Below are positions 17,375-26,742 of a stretch of DNA of 64,000 bases, in pieces. Numbering within the stretch: position 1 is the stretch's first letter; each line of letters begins with the position of its first letter. The notes below the pieces were generated by a model. That model was given only the letters and a program-made list of their open reading frames with translations, was not told where the DNA came from and made no database searches. Source of the stretch: JABSOG01 sp965277695 (GTDB taxonomy: Bacteria > Pseudomonadota > Gammaproteobacteria > Enterobacterales > Alteromonadaceae); assembly GCA_965277695.1 (NCBI GenBank), contig CBDIDQ010000130.1:1-64000 (forward strand), given 5' to 3'. The translations under genes were made by a program, and so were the position numbers.

Positions 17375-18286
17375 TTAGGCAAACTGTGGCAGCAATTGGC
17401 CTATTGGTGCAGTGGCTTCGTCTTCGAAGGTCACATATTCCCAGGCGTGCTGGTTTTCCAGCAAGGCGCACAACAGTTTGTTGTTTAAAGCGTGACCTGA
17501 TTTAAATGCGGTGAACTCACCCATGATATTAAATCCAGCCATAAACAAGTCGCCGATAGCGTCGAGAATTTTATGCTTAACAAATTCGTCTTTATACCGT
17601 AATCCTTCACCGTTAAGGACTTTGTACTCATCCATTACCACAGCGTTTTCCATGCTGCCACCTAACGCTAAGTTATTAGCGTGGAGGTATTCGATGTCTT
17701 TCATGAAACCAAAGGTTCTGGCTCGACTGATTTCTTTAATAAAACTGCTTGGCGTGACGTCTACTGATACCCGTTGCGGGGTATTGGCAATCGCCGGATG
17801 ATCAAATTCAATCGCAAAGTTAATTCTGAAACCATCATGGGGAGTAAATTCTGCCCACTTGTCACCGTCTTCTACTCTGACAGTTTCTTTAATCCGGATG
17901 AAACGCTTGGCAACGCCCTGCTCTTCAATACCAGCTTTTTGGATCAGATAAACAAATGAAATAGCACTGCCGTCCATGATCGGGATTTCACCGGCATCAA
18001 CATCAATGACTAGGTTATCAATACCTAAACCAGCAATCGCAGCGACCAAATGTTCAGTGGTCGATAAACGCACATCATCTTCACTAATTAAACAAGTACA
18101 CATCATAGTGTCACCGACCATAGTTGGGTCAGTCTTGAATTCAACAACAGGGTCAAGGTCAATACGGCGAAAAATAATGCCGGTATTTTCGGCTGCTGGT
18201 CTGAGCGTCAGTTTAACTTTATCGCCCTTATGTAAACCAACACCCGTCGCGCTGACGATCTGTTTTATAGTGCGTTGTCTAATCAT
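17375..18286 (-). CDS. lpxC: UDP-3-O-acyl-N-acetylglucosamine deacetylase LpxC
   Basis: 303 aa, the normal length (E. coli 305). It catalyses the committed zinc-dependent deacetylation in lipid A synthesis in the cytoplasm. His79 lies in TTEHLVAAIAGLGIDN, the first zinc ligand, and KHKILDAIGDL supplies the other ligands (His and Asp of HKxxD). The LMAGFNIMGEFTAFKSGH segment is typical. It is downstream of ftsZ, the conserved position at the end of the mra cluster, but has its own 187-base leader with a good sigma70-like promoter. In E. coli LpxC level is set by FtsH through a C-terminal signal; the tail here (EDEATAPIGQLLPQFA) is hydrophobic enough for similar control, which is inference. Confidence 0.98.
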   Translation of the reverse strand: MIRQRTIKQIVSATGVGLHKGDKVKLTLRPAAENTGIIFRRIDLDPVVEFKTDPTMVGDTMMCTCLISEDDVRLSTTEHLVAAIAGLGIDNLVIDVDAGEIPIMDGSAISFVYLIQKAGIEEQGVAKRFIRIKETVRVEDGDKWAEFTPHDGFRINFAIEFDHPAIANTPQRVSVDVTPSSFIKEISRARTFGFMKDIEYLHANNLALGGSMENAVVMDEYKVLNGEGLRYKDEFVKHKILDAIGDLFMAGFNIMGEFTAFKSGHALNNKLLCALLENQHAWEYVTFEDEATAPIGQLLPQFA

Positions 18287-18342
18287 ATTTAATCATCTCT
18301 CAGTGCTCAATAATTAACCATTCACTCTTAAAGTGGCCGCGT

Positions 18343-18370
18343 ATTGTATCACAAAGTTATCGCTTGTCCA
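18343..18370 (-). promoter_or_regulatory. Predicted sigma70 promoter of lpxC
   Basis: On the minus strand TGGACA (18370-18365) and TACAAT (18348-18343) are separated by 16 bases, five of six matches to each consensus box. The predicted start lies about 50 bases before the lpxC ATG. Confidence 0.55.
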
Positions 18371-18473
18371 GCTTTTGCTTGGCTTTTAGTCTGATCCAAT
18401 CGATCTCTTTGTCAGATTGAGCAGTTTAATCGCCCTAATCTGAACGCTACCTTAACCAAGAGCCAAATGACAA

Positions 18474-19646
18474 TTAGTCAGCCTGTTTACGCAAGAAAGC
18501 CGGAATATCAAGATAGCTCTCTTTTTCGGTCTCCGGATTAACCTTGCTTGACGCCACGGCTGATGTCTCAACCTGTTGGTTTTGCATCGCGTGCATATCA
18601 AGGGCGGCACTAGAGCCTGATGACATTGGAATGACCGGACGACTAACTGCTTGAGCACTAGGCACTAATGAGATATCAGGTTTCTTCTCATCACCAATAC
18701 CAGTGGCCACAACCGTTACGCGTAACTCATCACTCATTTCCATATCGATAACGGCACCAACAACCACGGTGGCGTTTTCAGAAGCAAACGCTTTGACCGC
18801 GTTACCTACATTCTCAAATTCTTCAATGCTGATATCCAAACCAGCGGTGATGTTAACCAAAATGCCTTTGGCACCTGACAAGTCAACATCTTCAAGTAAT
18901 GGACTAGAAATAGCCGCTTCGGCTGCTTCTTCAGCTCTGTCAGGACCTGATGAAATACCTGTGCCCATCATTGCAGTGCCCATCTCTGACATCACGGTAC
19001 GCACATCGGCGAAATCCACGTTAATCAAACCCGGACGAGTAATTAACTCGGCAATGCCCTGCACTGCGCCTAACAACACGTTGTTAGCGGCTTTGAACGC
19101 ATCTAGCAAGCTGGTGCCTTTGCCTAATACTTTTAACAGCTTGTCGTTAGGAATGGTGATCAACGAATCAACATGCTTAGACAGTTCTTCAATACCCTGC
19201 TCGGCATGAGTCATACGCTTTTTGCCTTCGAATGGGAAAGGCTTAGTCACCACGGCGACCGTCAACACCCCTAACTCTTTCGCCACTTCGGCAACGATTG
19301 GCGCAGCACCGGTACCCGTACCACCACCCATACCAGCGGCGATAAAGACCATATCAGCGCCTTCAAGGGTTTGTTTAATCATGTCACGGTCTTCTTTGGC
19401 CGCTTCACGGCCGATCTCAGGATTAGCACCGGCCCCCAAACCTTTAGTGACATTGGCACCCAGTTGGATGGTCAGTCCGGCTGATGAATTGCGCAATGCC
19501 TGTGAATCGGTATTGGCAGTGACAAACTCTACCCCTTCAATTGTCTGCTCCAGCATGTGTTCCACGGCGTTACCACCGCCACCGCCAACGCCGATAACTT
19601 TAATTATCGCTTCTTCACTATGATTTTCCATTAATTCAAACATCAT
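18474..19646 (-). CDS. ftsZ: Cell division GTPase FtsZ
   Basis: 390 aa. FtsZ polymerises with GTP into the Z ring at midcell. The tubulin signature GGGTGTGAAP is present, with the N-terminal nucleotide site VGGGGGNAVEHML and synergy-loop residues (VDFADVRTVMSEMG). A variable linker leads to the conserved C-terminal peptide YLDIPAFLRKQAD, which binds FtsA and ZipA. A GGAG ribosome site precedes two adjacent ATGs; the first (19646) is taken. It is separated from ftsA by 113 bases, a gap large enough for a separate promoter, as in other gammaproteobacteria. Confidence 0.99.
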   Translation of the reverse strand: MMFELMENHSEEAIIKVIGVGGGGGNAVEHMLEQTIEGVEFVTANTDSQALRNSSAGLTIQLGANVTKGLGAGANPEIGREAAKEDRDMIKQTLEGADMVFIAAGMGGGTGTGAAPIVAEVAKELGVLTVAVVTKPFPFEGKKRMTHAEQGIEELSKHVDSLITIPNDKLLKVLGKGTSLLDAFKAANNVLLGAVQGIAELITRPGLINVDFADVRTVMSEMGTAMMGTGISSGPDRAEEAAEAAISSPLLEDVDLSGAKGILVNITAGLDISIEEFENVGNAVKAFASENATVVVGAVIDMEMSDELRVTVVATGIGDEKKPDISLVPSAQAVSRPVIPMSSGSSAALDMHAMQNQQVETSAVASSKVNPETEKESYLDIPAFLRKQAD

Positions 19647-19759
19647 TAATTCTCCGCATTTACCTTTATGACCTGCTTAACTACCACGTTCTTTATTACA
19701 AACATCCACCTAACAACCCGCTTTAGTATGATTTAGTGGATAAATAGTCAGCAGATAAA

Positions 19760-20995
19760 TTAAAACTCACCTTTAAACCAGCTAGAGATTCGGCGCAACA
19801 TGTTACCAACTCCGGCGACGTTTTGCGATTCTTCCAGCGAATGATTTTTCATTTCTTTACCATACAACAATAATCCGACAGCAGTGGCGTAACACGGATC
19901 GTTGACATACTCTGCCAATCCGGTTACTGCCAAAGGTTGGCCCAATCGCACCGGCATCTGAAAAATCTCTTCTGCCAGTTCAATCGCCCCTTCCATTTTT
20001 GCTGTGCCTCCTGTTAGTACTACTCCAGCAGCCACCTGACCTTCCAAGCCACTACTGCGTATTTCTTCCAATACAAATTCAAATAATTCTTGATACCTCG
20101 GCTCAATCACTTCAGCCAAGGTATGCCGCGACATCGAACGAGCCGGACGCCCGCCGACACTCGGCACTTCAATGTTCTCTTCAGCACTGGCCATATTACG
20201 AATGGCACAGGCATACTGCACTTTAATATCTTCGGCATAACCAATCGGCGTACGGAATATCTTAGCGATATCATTAGTCACCTGATTACCTGCCACTGGC
20301 AACACTGCCGAATAACGCAATGCCCCACTGGTATAAATAGCGATATCAATGGTGCCGCCGCCAATATCAACGACGCAAACCCCTAATTCTTTTTCATCTT
20401 CGGTCAATACCGCATAGCTTGAGGCCAATGCGGTAAATATCAATTGGTCGGCTTTGAGTTCACAACGCTCAACACATTTAACGATATTCTTTGCCATATC
20501 GTTGGCACAGGTGATGATGTGCACTTTGGCTTCCATCCGCACTCCAGACATACCCACCGGACTTTTAATGCCTTCTTGCATGTCCACAGAGAACTCCTGT
20601 GGCAAAACATGTAGCATTCTGCGCTCGGCTGACATCGGCACTGATTTGGCTGCGTGGATCACACTATCAACGTCATCCGGAATAACCTCAGCGTCGTTGA
20701 TAGCCACCATGCCGCTTTCGTTTTGACAACTGATGTGTTTGCCTGAAATCCCCAAATAAACCGAAGAGATACGGCAGTCAGCCATCAGCTCTGCTTCGTC
20801 AACGGCTTTTTGGATTGATTCCATCACTAATTGCAGGTCGTTAACCCCGCCTTTGTCCATGCCTTTGGCCGGACAACTACCAACACCGACAATACTAAGC
20901 TGATCATCATCGGTGATCTCACCAACGACAGCGGCCACCTTTGAGGTGCCAATATCCAGGGCGACAATTAAGTTTCTATCCACTTCTTTTACCAT
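19760..20995 (-). CDS. ftsA: Cell division protein FtsA
   Basis: 411 aa. This actin-family ATPase tethers FtsZ filaments to the inner membrane and recruits later division proteins. Visible motifs are phosphate 1 (VALDIGTSKVAAVVGEI), phosphate 2 (VVDIGGGTIDIAIYT), the adenosine motif (GVVLTGGTAKMEG), and the C-terminal amphipathic helix MLRRISSWFKGEF, the membrane-targeting sequence. It starts one base inside the ftsQ stop codon (TAATG), so the two are translationally coupled. Confidence 0.98.
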   Translation of the reverse strand: MVKEVDRNLIVALDIGTSKVAAVVGEITDDDQLSIVGVGSCPAKGMDKGGVNDLQLVMESIQKAVDEAELMADCRISSVYLGISGKHISCQNESGMVAINDAEVIPDDVDSVIHAAKSVPMSAERRMLHVLPQEFSVDMQEGIKSPVGMSGVRMEAKVHIITCANDMAKNIVKCVERCELKADQLIFTALASSYAVLTEDEKELGVCVVDIGGGTIDIAIYTSGALRYSAVLPVAGNQVTNDIAKIFRTPIGYAEDIKVQYACAIRNMASAEENIEVPSVGGRPARSMSRHTLAEVIEPRYQELFEFVLEEIRSSGLEGQVAAGVVLTGGTAKMEGAIELAEEIFQMPVRLGQPLAVTGLAEYVNDPCYATAVGLLLYGKEMKNHSLEESQNVAGVGNMLRRISSWFKGEF

Positions 20996-21753
20996 TATGA
21001 GTGCTTCTCATCTTGTTTATTGCTGCCCCAAAGAACCGCCATGCCAGTGTCATAACGTAAATCGACACTCACCACTGGTGCGGCTTTATGCGCCGTGATC
21101 ACCGAATATAAATCGATAAAACGCTGCACCCGTTTAACCTTTTCTTGCCTACCTAATTGCAATACCACGCCGTTTTTCAACCCCAGCTGCCAAGAAAAAC
21201 GCGGCGATAAGGTCAATCGGTCGACCACAAAACCGTTAATATTCAATAAGCCGTTCAAATCCCGATAACCCTGTAATGCATCCACTTGTGATCCCACTGG
21301 ACCATAAAGCTTAGGCAAGTGCTGTAAAGCTGTCGTCACTTTGGCAGCAAATATTTCGCCTTGCGTATTGAGCAAAGTATGCTCATTCCAAATCGCCGCC
21401 GATTGCTGTTCAACCACAAAAACCGTCAACACATCCGGCCATTGCTTACGCACAGATGCCTGATACACCCAAGGTAAGGCTTCTATACGCTGCTGCACCG
21501 CATTAACGTCAACATTAAAAAAACTGCCCAAATCAGCACTCATCACCTCGGCGGTGATAGCCTCGCTGCTGGTATGCTGTAATTGACCAGACACCAACAC
21601 CTGACGCAACGGCACTTCTTTTTCGTCCATCAACCAAGCAACACTACGTTGATAGCCCAATACCATCGCCACCACCACAGTGAAAAAAAACAGCACTCCG
21701 CCAATCAGCGGCCAGTTGCTATCCTTGATTAAACGTCGCAGACGCTTATTCAC
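20995..21753 (-). CDS. ftsQ: Cell division protein FtsQ
   Basis: 252 aa. A bitopic inner-membrane protein: cytoplasmic basic start (MNKRLRRLIKDSNW), membrane segment (about 17-36, LIGGVLFFFTVVVAMVLGY), then a periplasmic POTRA domain (about 45-115, VPLRQVLVSGQLQHTSSEAI) and the FtsQ beta domain (QHLPKLYGPVGSQ). FtsQ scaffolds FtsB and FtsL in the divisome. It overlaps ddl by 8 bases upstream and ftsA by 1 base downstream, so it is an internal gene of one transcription unit. Confidence 0.97.
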   Translation of the reverse strand: MNKRLRRLIKDSNWPLIGGVLFFFTVVVAMVLGYQRSVAWLMDEKEVPLRQVLVSGQLQHTSSEAITAEVMSADLGSFFNVDVNAVQQRIEALPWVYQASVRKQWPDVLTVFVVEQQSAAIWNEHTLLNTQGEIFAAKVTTALQHLPKLYGPVGSQVDALQGYRDLNGLLNINGFVVDRLTLSPRFSWQLGLKNGVVLQLGRQEKVKRVQRFIDLYSVITAHKAAPVVSVDLRYDTGMAVLWGSNKQDEKHS

Positions 21754-22753
21754 TGGTTACCTGTTCTTTTGCTATTTGTTCGCCGGATAAGGTCGAGGTC
21801 AAAATTTCGTTGAGCAATTGCGCCAAATCAATGCCCGCCGCTTTAGCCGCCATTGGCACCAAGGACTTCGCCGTCATGCCCGGCACAGTATTAACTTCAA
21901 GTAATTGAAATCGACCCTGCTGATCTAACATCACATCTACCCGACCCCAGTCTTTCGCCCCAACCACCACAAACGCCGCCTGAGCCAACTGTTGAATTTC
22001 AGCAGTACGCTGAGCATCCAAATCACAAGGACAGAGATATTCAGTGCTGTTACTTTGATATTTCGCTTTGTAATCGTAAAAGGTTCTCGGCGTTCTTAAT
22101 TCAATCACAGGCAAAGCATTACCGGCCAAAATCGCCACAGTGAACTCTGGCCCGTCAACAAAAGCTTCAACCAATACCGCGTCATCATATTGCATTGCCA
22201 ACGCAATGGCGTCAGTCAATTGCGCTTCATTCTCCGCCCGACTCATACCAATGCTCGAACCTTCTTGAGCCGGTTTGACAAAAACCACGCCCCCCAACTC
22301 AGTCAATAAGCTGGACATATCCGGCTCATCACCTTTACGGATCACTCTGAATGCCGGTGTCGCCAAACCATTGGCATTAAACAACTGCTTGCAACGGACT
22401 TTATCCATCGCCAATGCAGAGCCCAACACACCACTGCCAGTATAAGGAATACCCATCAACTCCAAAGCCCCCTGCAAGGTGCCATCTTCACCACCGCGAC
22501 CATGCATGATGTTAAACACTCGGTCGACTTTTAACTCTTTTAACGCCAATAACGGCTGCTCTTGCAAGTCAAAGGCAATGGCATCAATGCCCATCTCCAC
22601 TAAACCTTTTAAAATATTCGCGCCAGAGGCTAGGGAAACTGCTCTTTCAGCTGACATCCCGCCCATCATCACGGCGACTTTACCAAATTTATTTTTCATT
22701 GTTTGTTCTGCTGCTATTTGTGATGTATGTATGTTATCTACACTGGCGTTCAT
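21746..22753 (-). CDS. ddlB: D-alanine--D-alanine ligase
   Basis: 335 aa. This ATP-grasp enzyme joins two D-Ala to make the terminal dipeptide of the murein precursor in the cytoplasm. Motifs are GKVAVMMGGMSAER (N-domain), HGRGGEDGTLQGALELMGIPYTGS in the substrate region, VFVKPAQEGSSIGMS (ATP-grasp) and LEVNTVPGMT (magnesium ligands). The N-terminus has about 22 extra residues before the core; the ATG used overlaps the murC stop by 4 bases (ATGA), which supports it, although the internal Met19 is possible. It overlaps ftsQ by 8 bases. Confidence 0.97.
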   Translation of the reverse strand: MNASVDNIHTSQIAAEQTMKNKFGKVAVMMGGMSAERAVSLASGANILKGLVEMGIDAIAFDLQEQPLLALKELKVDRVFNIMHGRGGEDGTLQGALELMGIPYTGSGVLGSALAMDKVRCKQLFNANGLATPAFRVIRKGDEPDMSSLLTELGGVVFVKPAQEGSSIGMSRAENEAQLTDAIALAMQYDDAVLVEAFVDGPEFTVAILAGNALPVIELRTPRTFYDYKAKYQSNSTEYLCPCDLDAQRTAEIQQLAQAAFVVVGAKDWGRVDVMLDQQGRFQLLEVNTVPGMTAKSLVPMAAKAAGIDLAQLLNEILTSTLSGEQIAKEQVTSE

Positions 22754-24237
22754 ACCAGCTCTCCCAATTCCAATAATTTACTTTTATCCAATTGGCTTTG
22801 CGCCAGTACTTTAACCATGCCGCCAATATCGCCCGCACCTTGTGTCAGTAGTAAATCCTGATCACTGAGTAAATCAGCTAATAAGCTATACAGCGACTGA
22901 GATGGCTCAACAAAAATCGGATCCAATTTACCCCGTTGGCGAATAGTCCGGCATAAGCTGCGACTATCAGCTCCAGCAATCGGCTCTTCACCAGCGGCAT
23001 ACACTTCGAGGATCAGCAGCACGTCAACCTCAGACAGTACTCTGGCAAAATCCTCATATAAATCACGAGTACGGGTATAACGATGAGGCTGATACACCAT
23101 CACTAGCCGCCTGTCAGGCCAACCCGCTCGCACGGCTTTAATTGTCACTTCAACTTCACTGGGGTGATGACCATAATCATCAACCAACATCACATTGCCC
23201 GGCTCTTGCTCTTGCTCTTGCTCTCGCTCTTTATTTGGCTGTTGCAGTTCAAACTCACCATATTGCTGGAATCGACGGCCAATGCCTTCAAACTGATCCA
23301 GTGCAGCGATAATAGCCTGCGGCTCTATGCCTTCATCCAGTGCCACAGCCACAGCAGCGGTAGCGTTAAGGGCATTATGTAACCCCGGCAAATTAAGCTG
23401 AATATTTAACGGTCCATCAGCCGCGCCTTCAATGACAAAATAACAACGATGGCCTTGCTGACGATAATTGGTCAGACGATAATCCGCGTCTTCTGACTGA
23501 CCATAAGTGATCAGCTTTCTGCCACAACGGCCAGTCACATCTCTAACCACATCGTCATCAATACACACCACGGCCACGCCATAAAAAGGCAAGTTGCGCA
23601 GAAAATCAATATAGGTGGATTTGAGGTTTTCAAAATCCCCACCATAGGTTTCCATGTGATCGGCTTCGATATTAGTGATCACGCTGAGCATCGGTTGCAA
23701 ATGTAAAAATGACGCGTCACTTTCATCCGCTTCGGCAATCAAATAGCGGCTGGTGCCCAATCTGGCATTACTGCCTGCACTATTTAACAAACCACCAATC
23801 ACAAACGTCGGATCCAGTTTGGCCTGAGCAAAAATGGTCGCAATCAAGCTAGTGGTGGTGGTTTTGCCATGCGTACCCGCAACCGCAATACCATGGCGAA
23901 AACGCATCAGCTCACCGAGCATTTCAGCCCGCTGCACAATCGGAATTCGCAACTCTCTGGCAGCCACCACTTCGGCGTTATCTTCACCTACCGCACTGGA
24001 TACCACCAATACACTGGCATCGGTAATGTTGTCGGCATGATGACCAATGGCGACTTTAACCCCTAAATTTTCGAGCCGATTAACCACCAACCCACGCTGA
24101 ATATCAGAGCCTGAAATGGTGTATCCCTGATTATGTAAGACCTCGGCTATCCCGCCCATACCGGCACCGCCAATCCCCACGAAGTGGATCTGGTTAACTC
24201 TGCGCATTTCCGGTATCACCAACTGTTGTTCTTTCAA
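22750..24237 (-). CDS. murC: UDP-N-acetylmuramate--L-alanine ligase MurC
   Basis: About 495 aa. MurC adds L-Ala to UDP-MurNAc, the first amino-acid step of the precursor stem. Motifs are IHFVGIGGAGMGGIAEVL, the P-loop AGTHGKTTTTS, EADESDASFLHLQP, and LVDDYGHHPSEVEVTIKA. The start is uncertain: ATG 24315 would overlap murG by 50 bases, TTG 24237 gives a length and PEMRRV context like E. coli MurC, and ATG 24207 would remove the PEM segment. I chose TTG 24237. A 30-bp hexamer repeat encodes an ERE(QE)n stretch just before VMLVDDYGHHP, a loop position that varies between species. It overlaps ddl by 4 bases. Confidence 0.96.
   Translation of the reverse strand: MKEQQLVIPEMRRVNQIHFVGIGGAGMGGIAEVLHNQGYTISGSDIQRGLVVNRLENLGVKVAIGHHADNITDASVLVVSSAVGEDNAEVVAARELRIPIVQRAEMLGELMRFRHGIAVAGTHGKTTTTSLIATIFAQAKLDPTFVIGGLLNSAGSNARLGTSRYLIAEADESDASFLHLQPMLSVITNIEADHMETYGGDFENLKSTYIDFLRNLPFYGVAVVCIDDDVVRDVTGRCGRKLITYGQSEDADYRLTNYRQQGHRCYFVIEGAADGPLNIQLNLPGLHNALNATAAVAVALDEGIEPQAIIAALDQFEGIGRRFQQYGEFELQQPNKEREQEQEQEPGNVMLVDDYGHHPSEVEVTIKAVRAGWPDRRLVMVYQPHRYTRTRDLYEDFARVLSEVDVLLILEVYAAGEEPIAGADSRSLCRTIRQRGKLDPIFVEPSQSLYSLLADLLSDQDLLLTQGAGDIGGMVKVLAQSQLDKSKLLELGELV
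23202..23231 (-). repeat. In-frame hexamer repeat in murC
   Basis: Five GCTCTT-type units (plus strand; the fourth is GCTCTC) encode an EREQEQEQEQ run between two conserved MurC motifs. Unit changes keep the reading frame. Confidence 0.8.
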
Positions 24238-24265
24238 TCTTGTATACTCATTTTCGTTAATTCGT

Positions 24266-25369
24266 TTATTCAGCGGCCAAGTCTTGGCAAATAGCCGCGA
24301 CTTTAACCGTCGCATCGGTAATAGCCATCGCTCTGGCCTTTTGCGCCATTGTTTGCAGGCGACTTCTGTTTTCTAACAACTGACTGATCGGCTTGGTCAA
24401 TTGGCCCTGTTCTAATTCGTTTTGCGGCACAATAATTGCCGCCTCATTATCTGCTAGCCAACTAGCATTAAGGGTTTGATGATCATCCACTGCCGAGGGA
24501 AATGGCACAAACACCGCCGCCACACCCGCTGCTGCCACCTCGGCAACCGTTAAGGCTCCCGCCCGGCAAATAATCAGGTCAGCCCATTGATAAGCTTCTG
24601 TCATATCAACGATAAATTCATCTACCCGCACATCATGATTACTAATCAATGCAGTGCGATAAACCTCAACCACCTGGCCTTGTTTACCTCGCCCGGTTTG
24701 ATGCCATACCTTGATGTCATCAGCTGAGCTGGTTTTTGCCAACACTTGCGGCACATAGCGGTTTAACGCTTCTGCACCGAGACTGCCACCAAGTATCAAC
24801 ACTTTAATCTTTTGATCGACCGCCATTGGCGCTTTGTCTTCGCTAGCCAAATCACCAATCGAACGACGAATAGGATTACCCACCAACTCCGGTTTGTGCT
24901 TGCTGGCAAAGGTCTGAGGAAAAGCCATCAACACCCGAGTAGCAAAATACGCCAAAGTACGATTAGTAAACCCGGCAACTGCATTTTGTTCATGCAATAC
25001 CATCGGTTTGCGCATCAACCACGCCGCCACACCACCCGGACCGCTGGCAAAACCACCAAACCCCAGCACCACCGCTGGTTTTTCTTGGCGAATAACCTTG
25101 ATAGCCTGAACCACCGAGCGCAGCACCATAAATGGCGCTAATAACAAGCGTTTTAACCCATTGCCTCTAACACCGACCACATCGATAAAACGAATATCAT
25201 AACCATGCTCAGGCACTAACCGGGCTTCCATTCTTTTACTGGTGCCCAGCCAGCACACTTGCCAGCCGCCTTCGACCAATTGATCAGCAACCGCTAACCC
25301 AGGAAATATATGACCTCCGGTCCCGCCTGCCATAATCAACACTTTATGCTGAGCCTTATTTTGAGTCAT
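24266..25369 (-). CDS. murG: Lipid II synthase MurG
   Basis: 367 aa. This peripheral inner-membrane glycosyltransferase adds GlcNAc from UDP-GlcNAc to lipid I. The N-terminal glycine-rich motif MAGGTGGHIFPGLA, the second glycine loop GFGGFASGPG, LHEQNAVAGFTNR, VLGGSLGAEALN and the donor site ICRAGALTVAEVAAAGVAAVFVP are all present. The start overlaps the ftsW stop by 4 bases (ATGA). No signal peptide, as expected. Confidence 0.98.
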   Translation of the reverse strand: MTQNKAQHKVLIMAGGTGGHIFPGLAVADQLVEGGWQVCWLGTSKRMEARLVPEHGYDIRFIDVVGVRGNGLKRLLLAPFMVLRSVVQAIKVIRQEKPAVVLGFGGFASGPGGVAAWLMRKPMVLHEQNAVAGFTNRTLAYFATRVLMAFPQTFASKHKPELVGNPIRRSIGDLASEDKAPMAVDQKIKVLILGGSLGAEALNRYVPQVLAKTSSADDIKVWHQTGRGKQGQVVEVYRTALISNHDVRVDEFIVDMTEAYQWADLIICRAGALTVAEVAAAGVAAVFVPFPSAVDDHQTLNASWLADNEAAIIVPQNELEQGQLTKPISQLLENRSRLQTMAQKARAMAITDATVKVAAICQDLAAE

Positions 25370-26742
25370 AAGGTCCCTCTGCGCGTGGTATGTACAGACA
25401 ACATCCGTATCTCATGGTCAATCCGCAATAACACCGCTACAGCAACAAACATCACGATTAAACTACTGCCGCCGTAACTCACCAGCGGAAACGTCAACCC
25501 TTTGGTTGGCAATATCCCGGCACTAGCACCGACGTTAACCATGGTTTGAAAACTAAACCAGACGCCAATCGCCATGGCAAAAAAACCTTCAAAGGCTCGC
25601 CCTTTTTGCAGCGCTTTTTGGCCAATTAACATCGCCTTAAACACCACCACCAGCAGCAAGGATAAAATCACCATAACCCCGACAAAACCAAGTTCTTCGG
25701 CCAATACCGCCATGACAAAATCGGTATGGGCTTCAGGCAAATAGGCCAGCTTTTGCACACTGTTACCCAGCCCTTGACCCAACCAATCTCCACGACCATA
25801 AGCCATCAAAGATTGAGTCAACTGATAACCTTTACCAAACGGGTCTTGCCACGGATCCATAAACGAAGTCACCCGCGCCAAACGATAAGGCTCTACCCAA
25901 ATCAACGTCGCTAACGCCGCCATGCCAGTGAATACCAAAGCAAAAAACTGCCATAATTTGGCACCGGCTAAAAACAATAAACTCAAAGTAGTAATAAACA
26001 TCACTACCACAGTACCTAAATCTGGCTGACTCAGCAGTAATATCGCCGCAACAAAAAACACCACCAACGGTTTGGCAAAACCTTTAAAGTTATCCAGCAC
26101 CTCTTCATGCTTGCGCACCAAATAACTGGCTAAATAAGCAAAAAACAGCAACTTAGCAGGCTCTGCTGCCTGAATGGTGACAGGACCCAACACAATCCAA
26201 CGAGTACTGCCATTGATATTCTTACCAACCACCAGCACCACCATCAATAAGGCAATGGCCAGTGCCAATAAAACCCCGTTGTATTGGTGCCATTTTTCCA
26301 TCGGAATTTGCACCACCACCAAAGCGGTGATCAAACCCAAGCCAATATAAATCCCATGGCGAATAATAAAATGATAATGATTACCAAACAGCCGTTCAGC
26401 CACTGGCATTGATGCTGAGGCGATCATCACAAAACCATAAGCCACCAACAACATCACCACAAACACCAAAGTACGATCAAATACCGCTTGAGGTGCGCTA
26501 TTCCAACCCAGTGAATCATTAACAAAGTTGGTCAGCTTTAACATCAGCTGTTTATCACCGTCGCCCTCAGCTTTTTCGGTTTTCTTTTTGGCTGCTTTTT
26601 TAGCTTTTTTTTCTCCAATTGGCGGCTCATCTATAACGATTTCACCGTCAGCCTCGACCTCAAAATCGATAGCATCAAAGTCAATCTCGGGCATCACTTT
26701 ATTAATCCCTTCCCCAGTAATAAGCGCTTCATCAGTCGACAT
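25366..26742 (-). CDS. ftsW: Peptidoglycan glycosyltransferase FtsW with long N-terminal extension
   Basis: 458 aa, longer than the usual 380-415. The SEDS core starts near residue 85 (FDRTLVFVVMLLVAYGFVMIASAS) with about ten membrane helices and the signatures PAEPAKLLFF-like AAEPAKLLFFAYL, LSQPDLGTVVVMF and the final LVSYGGSSLIVMFVAVAVLL. FtsW polymerises septal glycan from lipid II with FtsI. The first 80 residues are extra and cytoplasmic: an acidic part (PEIDFDAIDFEVEADGE) followed by a Lys/Ala-rich run (KKAKKAAKKKTEKAEGDG). It overlaps murD by 11 bases and murG by 4. The extension is in frame and the first ATG is the one that overlaps murD, so I think it is real. Confidence 0.96.
   Translation of the reverse strand: MSTDEALITGEGINKVMPEIDFDAIDFEVEADGEIVIDEPPIGEKKAKKAAKKKTEKAEGDGDKQLMLKLTNFVNDSLGWNSAPQAVFDRTLVFVVMLLVAYGFVMIASASMPVAERLFGNHYHFIIRHGIYIGLGLITALVVVQIPMEKWHQYNGVLLALAIALLMVVLVVGKNINGSTRWIVLGPVTIQAAEPAKLLFFAYLASYLVRKHEEVLDNFKGFAKPLVVFFVAAILLLSQPDLGTVVVMFITTLSLLFLAGAKLWQFFALVFTGMAALATLIWVEPYRLARVTSFMDPWQDPFGKGYQLTQSLMAYGRGDWLGQGLGNSVQKLAYLPEAHTDFVMAVLAEELGFVGVMVILSLLLVVVFKAMLIGQKALQKGRAFEGFFAMAIGVWFSFQTMVNVGASAGILPTKGLTFPLVSYGGSSLIVMFVAVAVLLRIDHEIRMLSVHTTRRGTL

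Noticed and set aside
18703..19623. Plus-strand frames opposite ftsZ
   Set aside because: Low-complexity Ser/Pro/Ala-rich antisense products of a highly conserved gene.
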